The notes under the pieces: generated by a model
Seen by the model: the letters and a program-made list of their open reading frames with translations, nothing else
Told to the model about the DNA's origin: nothing
Database searches by the model: none
Shown here: piece after piece, positions 6,886 through 8,362 of the stretch
Layout: every line of letters begins with the position of its first letter
How positions within the stretch are numbered: the first letter of the stretch is position 1
Assembly: GCA_031278665.1 (NCBI GenBank)
Contig: JAITKC010000019.1
Span: 1 to 8,362, forward strand
Length of the DNA stretch: 8,362 nt
Direction of reading: 5' to 3'
DNA from: Bifidobacteriaceae bacterium
GTDB lineage: Bacteria; Actinomycetota; Actinomycetes; Actinomycetales; WQXJ01
Program-made: the position numbers and the translations under genes

Positions 6886-6975
6886 GACATCGCCAGCGAC
6901 ACCGGATACTCCATCAGCCGCGGTCGCGCGCTACTGGAGCAAGCCGGCCTGGCCATGCGTCCACAAGGGCGGGGT
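6886..6975 (+). pseudogene. Possible helix-turn-helix fragment
   Basis: The plus frame here encodes DIASDTGYSISRGRALLEQA followed by GLAMRPQGRG. The layout (DIA..TGYS.S..RALL..AG...RP.GR) resembles the helix-turn-helix tails of recombinases or small DNA-binding proteins. The frame has a TAA at 6865-6867 just before it and no start codon or ribosome-binding site. It is short, and the match is from memory of the pattern only, so a chance open frame is quite possible. Confidence 0.25.
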
Positions 6976-6989
6976 CCAGGCGCGAAAAC

Positions 6990-7130
6990 TCGTCAGTCGC
7001 GGCCCTGGTCGGCCCGGACGGGCGGAGAGTCGAGATTCCGGCGCAGGTCCACGACGTTTTGACCCAGGTGGTCGACGCGCTGCGCCAGGGTTGCGCCGTC
7101 ACCGTCGCCGCCGTCTCGACCCGCCTGACG
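6990..7130 (+). pseudogene. Remnant of an excisionase-type antitoxin gene
   Basis: The plus frame reads SSVAALVGPDGRR, then VEIPAQVHDVLTQVVDALRQ and GCAVTVAAVSTRLT. This is the usual N-terminal half of the actinobacterial excisionase/MerR-like antitoxins that accompany PIN-domain toxins: a ...PDG..VEIP..VH.VL..VV.A...G.AVTVAPVS.RLTT... pattern. In intact members the helix-turn-helix (LTTQ.AA..L..SR.T.V.LL) follows directly; here the frame goes into unrelated sequence after LT and then, from 7161, is antisense to carA. No start codon in a good context and no toxin gene are present. The call rests on pattern recognition without a search. The toxin and the DNA-binding half must have been lost. 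Confidence 0.6.
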
Positions 7131-7160
7131 CGCGACGCCCAGCCTGGATTGCCGGCGGCC

Positions 7161-8321
7161 TCAGCGGGAAGACAACATCAGTTCGACGAATCGGTCGAAC
7201 AGATAGGCCGCGTCATGCGGGCCAGCGGCCGCCTCGGGATGGTACTGGACCGAAAAAGCGGGCCGGTCGAGCATCGTCAACCCCTCGACCACCTGGTCGT
7301 TGAGGTCGACATGGGAGACCTCGACCCGCCCCAGCCGCCCGCCCTCCCAAGGGGCCACGACCGGCCCGTCCAAGGGGACCTCGACGGCGAAGCCGTGGTT
7401 GTGGGCGGTGATCTCGACTTTGCCGGTGGCCCGGTCCATCACCGGGTGGTTGATTCCGCGGTGGCCGAAGCCCAGTTTGTAGGTCTCGAAGCCGAGCGCC
7501 CGGCCGAGCAACTGGCTGCCGTAGCAGATGCCGAAGAACGGCACGCCGGCGTCCAGAACCGCGCGCAACAAGTCCAATTCGGCCCCGGCCGCGCCGGGGT
7601 CGCCCGGCCCGTTGGAGAAGAACACCCCGTCCGGCGCCAACGCCATGACCTCGTCAAACGACGCCGACCGGGGAACCACCCAGACGCGCGCGCCGCGCTC
7701 GGCCAACAACTGCGGCGTCATGGCCTTGATGCCGAGGTCGACCGCCACCACCGTGGCGACCACCGGCCGGCCAGCCGGCGGCTCGACCACATAAGCGGCG
7801 GCCGCGGTGACGTCTCCGGCCAAGTCTTGGCCCGTCATCGGCGGCGCGGCCCGGACCAGCGCGACCAACTTCTCATAGGACCGCCGGCGTCCGAACTCGT
7901 CCAGCGCCGCCGCCCCGGAGAAGACGCCGGCCCGCATGGCGCCGCGTTCGCGCAAGTGCAAGGTGATCGCGCGGGTGTCCACGTCGCACAGCCCGACCAC
8001 CCCCTGGGCGGCCAAATAGTCCTCGAGCGAGCGCTCGGAGCGCCAGTTCGACGGTCTCGGCGAGGGATCGCGCACCACGTAGCCGGCCACCCAGATCCGG
8101 CCCGACTCCGGGTCCTCGGAGTTGACCCCGGTGTTGCCGACGTGCGGCGCCGTCATCACGACGATCTGGCGGTGATACGACGGATCGGTCAAAGTCTCTT
8201 GGTAGCCGGTCATCGCGGTGTTGAAGACGATCTCCCCGGTCGTGGCGCCCCGGGCGCCAAAGGGCAGGCCCCGGAAGTGCCGCCCGTCCTCCAAGACCAG
8301 CAGCGCGGTCTCCTCGTCCAC
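7161..8321 (-). CDS. carA: Carbamoyl-phosphate synthase small subunit (glutamine amidotransferase)
   Basis: A 386-residue protein of full family length. With CarB it makes carbamoyl phosphate for pyrimidines and arginine; CarA takes ammonia from glutamine. The N-terminal half carries the CarA-specific domain ([29 protein letters not shown]). From about residue 190 the class I amidotransferase domain follows, with SNGPGDP, the nucleophile Cys266 in [26 protein letters not shown], and the triad partners His361 and Glu363 in QYHPEA. All catalytic residues are present. GTG at 8319-8321 is taken as the start; it touches the TAG of pyrC with no gap, so the genes are surely cotranscribed. GCGAGG just upstream can act as a weak Shine-Dalgarno. 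carB does not follow, which is unusual; the protein is useful only if carB lies elsewhere. Confidence 0.97.
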   Translation of the reverse strand: MDEETALLVLEDGRHFRGLPFGARGATTGEIVFNTAMTGYQETLTDPSYHRQIVVMTAPHVGNTGVNSEDPESGRIWVAGYVVRDPSPRPSNWRSERSLEDYLAAQGVVGLCDVDTRAITLHLRERGAMRAGVFSGAAALDEFGRRRSYEKLVALVRAAPPMTGQDLAGDVTAAAAYVVEPPAGRPVVATVVAVDLGIKAMTPQLLAERGARVWVVPRSASFDEVMALAPDGVFFSNGPGDPGAAGAELDLLRAVLDAGVPFFGICYGSQLLGRALGFETYKLGFGHRGINHPVMDRATGKVEITAHNHGFAVEVPLDGPVVAPWEGGRLGRVEVSHVDLNDQVVEGLTMLDRPAFSVQYHPEAAAGPHDAAYLFDRFVELMLSSR

Positions 8322-8362
8322 CTAGACCACCTCGCCTTCGAGCACCGTCGGCCGGCCGGCGT
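8322..8362 (-). CDS. pyrC: Dihydroorotase, last 13 codons (partial)
   Basis: The minus strand entering the window ends AGRPTVLEGEVV and a TAG at 8322-8324. A GRPTVL(D/E)G(K/E)V ending is typical of actinobacterial class I dihydroorotase, the pyrimidine enzyme that cyclises carbamoyl aspartate, and pyrC is the gene normally placed before carA in this phylum. Only the C-terminal end is visible, so the call depends on this short motif plus context. Confidence 0.82.
   Translation of the reverse strand, partial: AGRPTVLEGEVV

Larger units (their letters stand above)
6778..7160. other. Gene-poor gap between carA and the lipoprotein gene
   Basis: These 383 bases lack an intact gene. They hold an imperfect inverted repeat (6815-6840) upstream of the lipoprotein, a possible helix-turn-helix fragment (6886-6975) and the remains of an antitoxin gene (6990-7130), both on the plus strand in different frames. 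No convincing promoter for the lipoprotein gene or terminator for carA was found. The position is where carB would be expected. Confidence 0.7.

Noticed and set aside
6914..7102. A 62-residue minus-strand gene in the gap after carA
   Set aside because: It has no motif or convincing ribosome-binding site and is antisense to the better-supported antitoxin remnant.

Overview
The window reads as chromosomal DNA of a high-GC Gram-positive bacterium (Actinomycetota). Codon third positions are strongly G/C, GTG starts occur, the pyrC-carA order is the actinobacterial pyrimidine arrangement, and one decayed fragment resembles an actinobacterial excisionase-type antitoxin. Genus and family cannot be fixed from the sequence.

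Left part (1-5849): a sugar-glycoside utilisation locus. A TetR-family regulator (minus strand, 172-738) is divergent from a tight three-gene operon on the plus strand: a cytoplasmic family 3 glycoside hydrolase (1006-3375), a GPH-type sugar:cation symporter (3372-4772, 4-bp ATGA overlap) and a family IV/HSL-type esterase (4776-5849, 3-bp gap). The operon has a clear promoter (TTGACA, 17 bp, TAGCGT) followed at once by a perfect 8-2-8 palindrome, TTGGAATGTTCATTCCAA, the likely operator of the TetR protein. The inferred scheme is import of a glycoside, possibly acylated, by the symporter, deacylation by the esterase and cleavage by the GH3 enzyme, with the regulator sensing a related molecule.

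The first ~170 bases hold a decayed copy of the middle of this same tetR gene, inverted, ending at the stop codon of the intact gene. The two copies match at about 76% of bases over 135 bp, and the differences are strikingly one-sided (19 of 32 are T in tetR to C in the copy; none is the reverse).

Right part (5850-8362): three genes on the minus strand: the last 13 codons of dihydroorotase (pyrC), carA (small subunit of carbamoyl-phosphate synthase) directly behind it, and, beyond a 383-bp gene-poor gap, a predicted lipoprotein of unknown function. carB, the normal next gene after carA, is absent. The gap holds the recognisable remains of an excisionase-type antitoxin and perhaps another helix-turn-helix fragment on the plus strand, so it looks like a scar of past rearrangement. 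No RNA genes, CRISPR arrays, intact insertion sequences or wholly new systems were seen.
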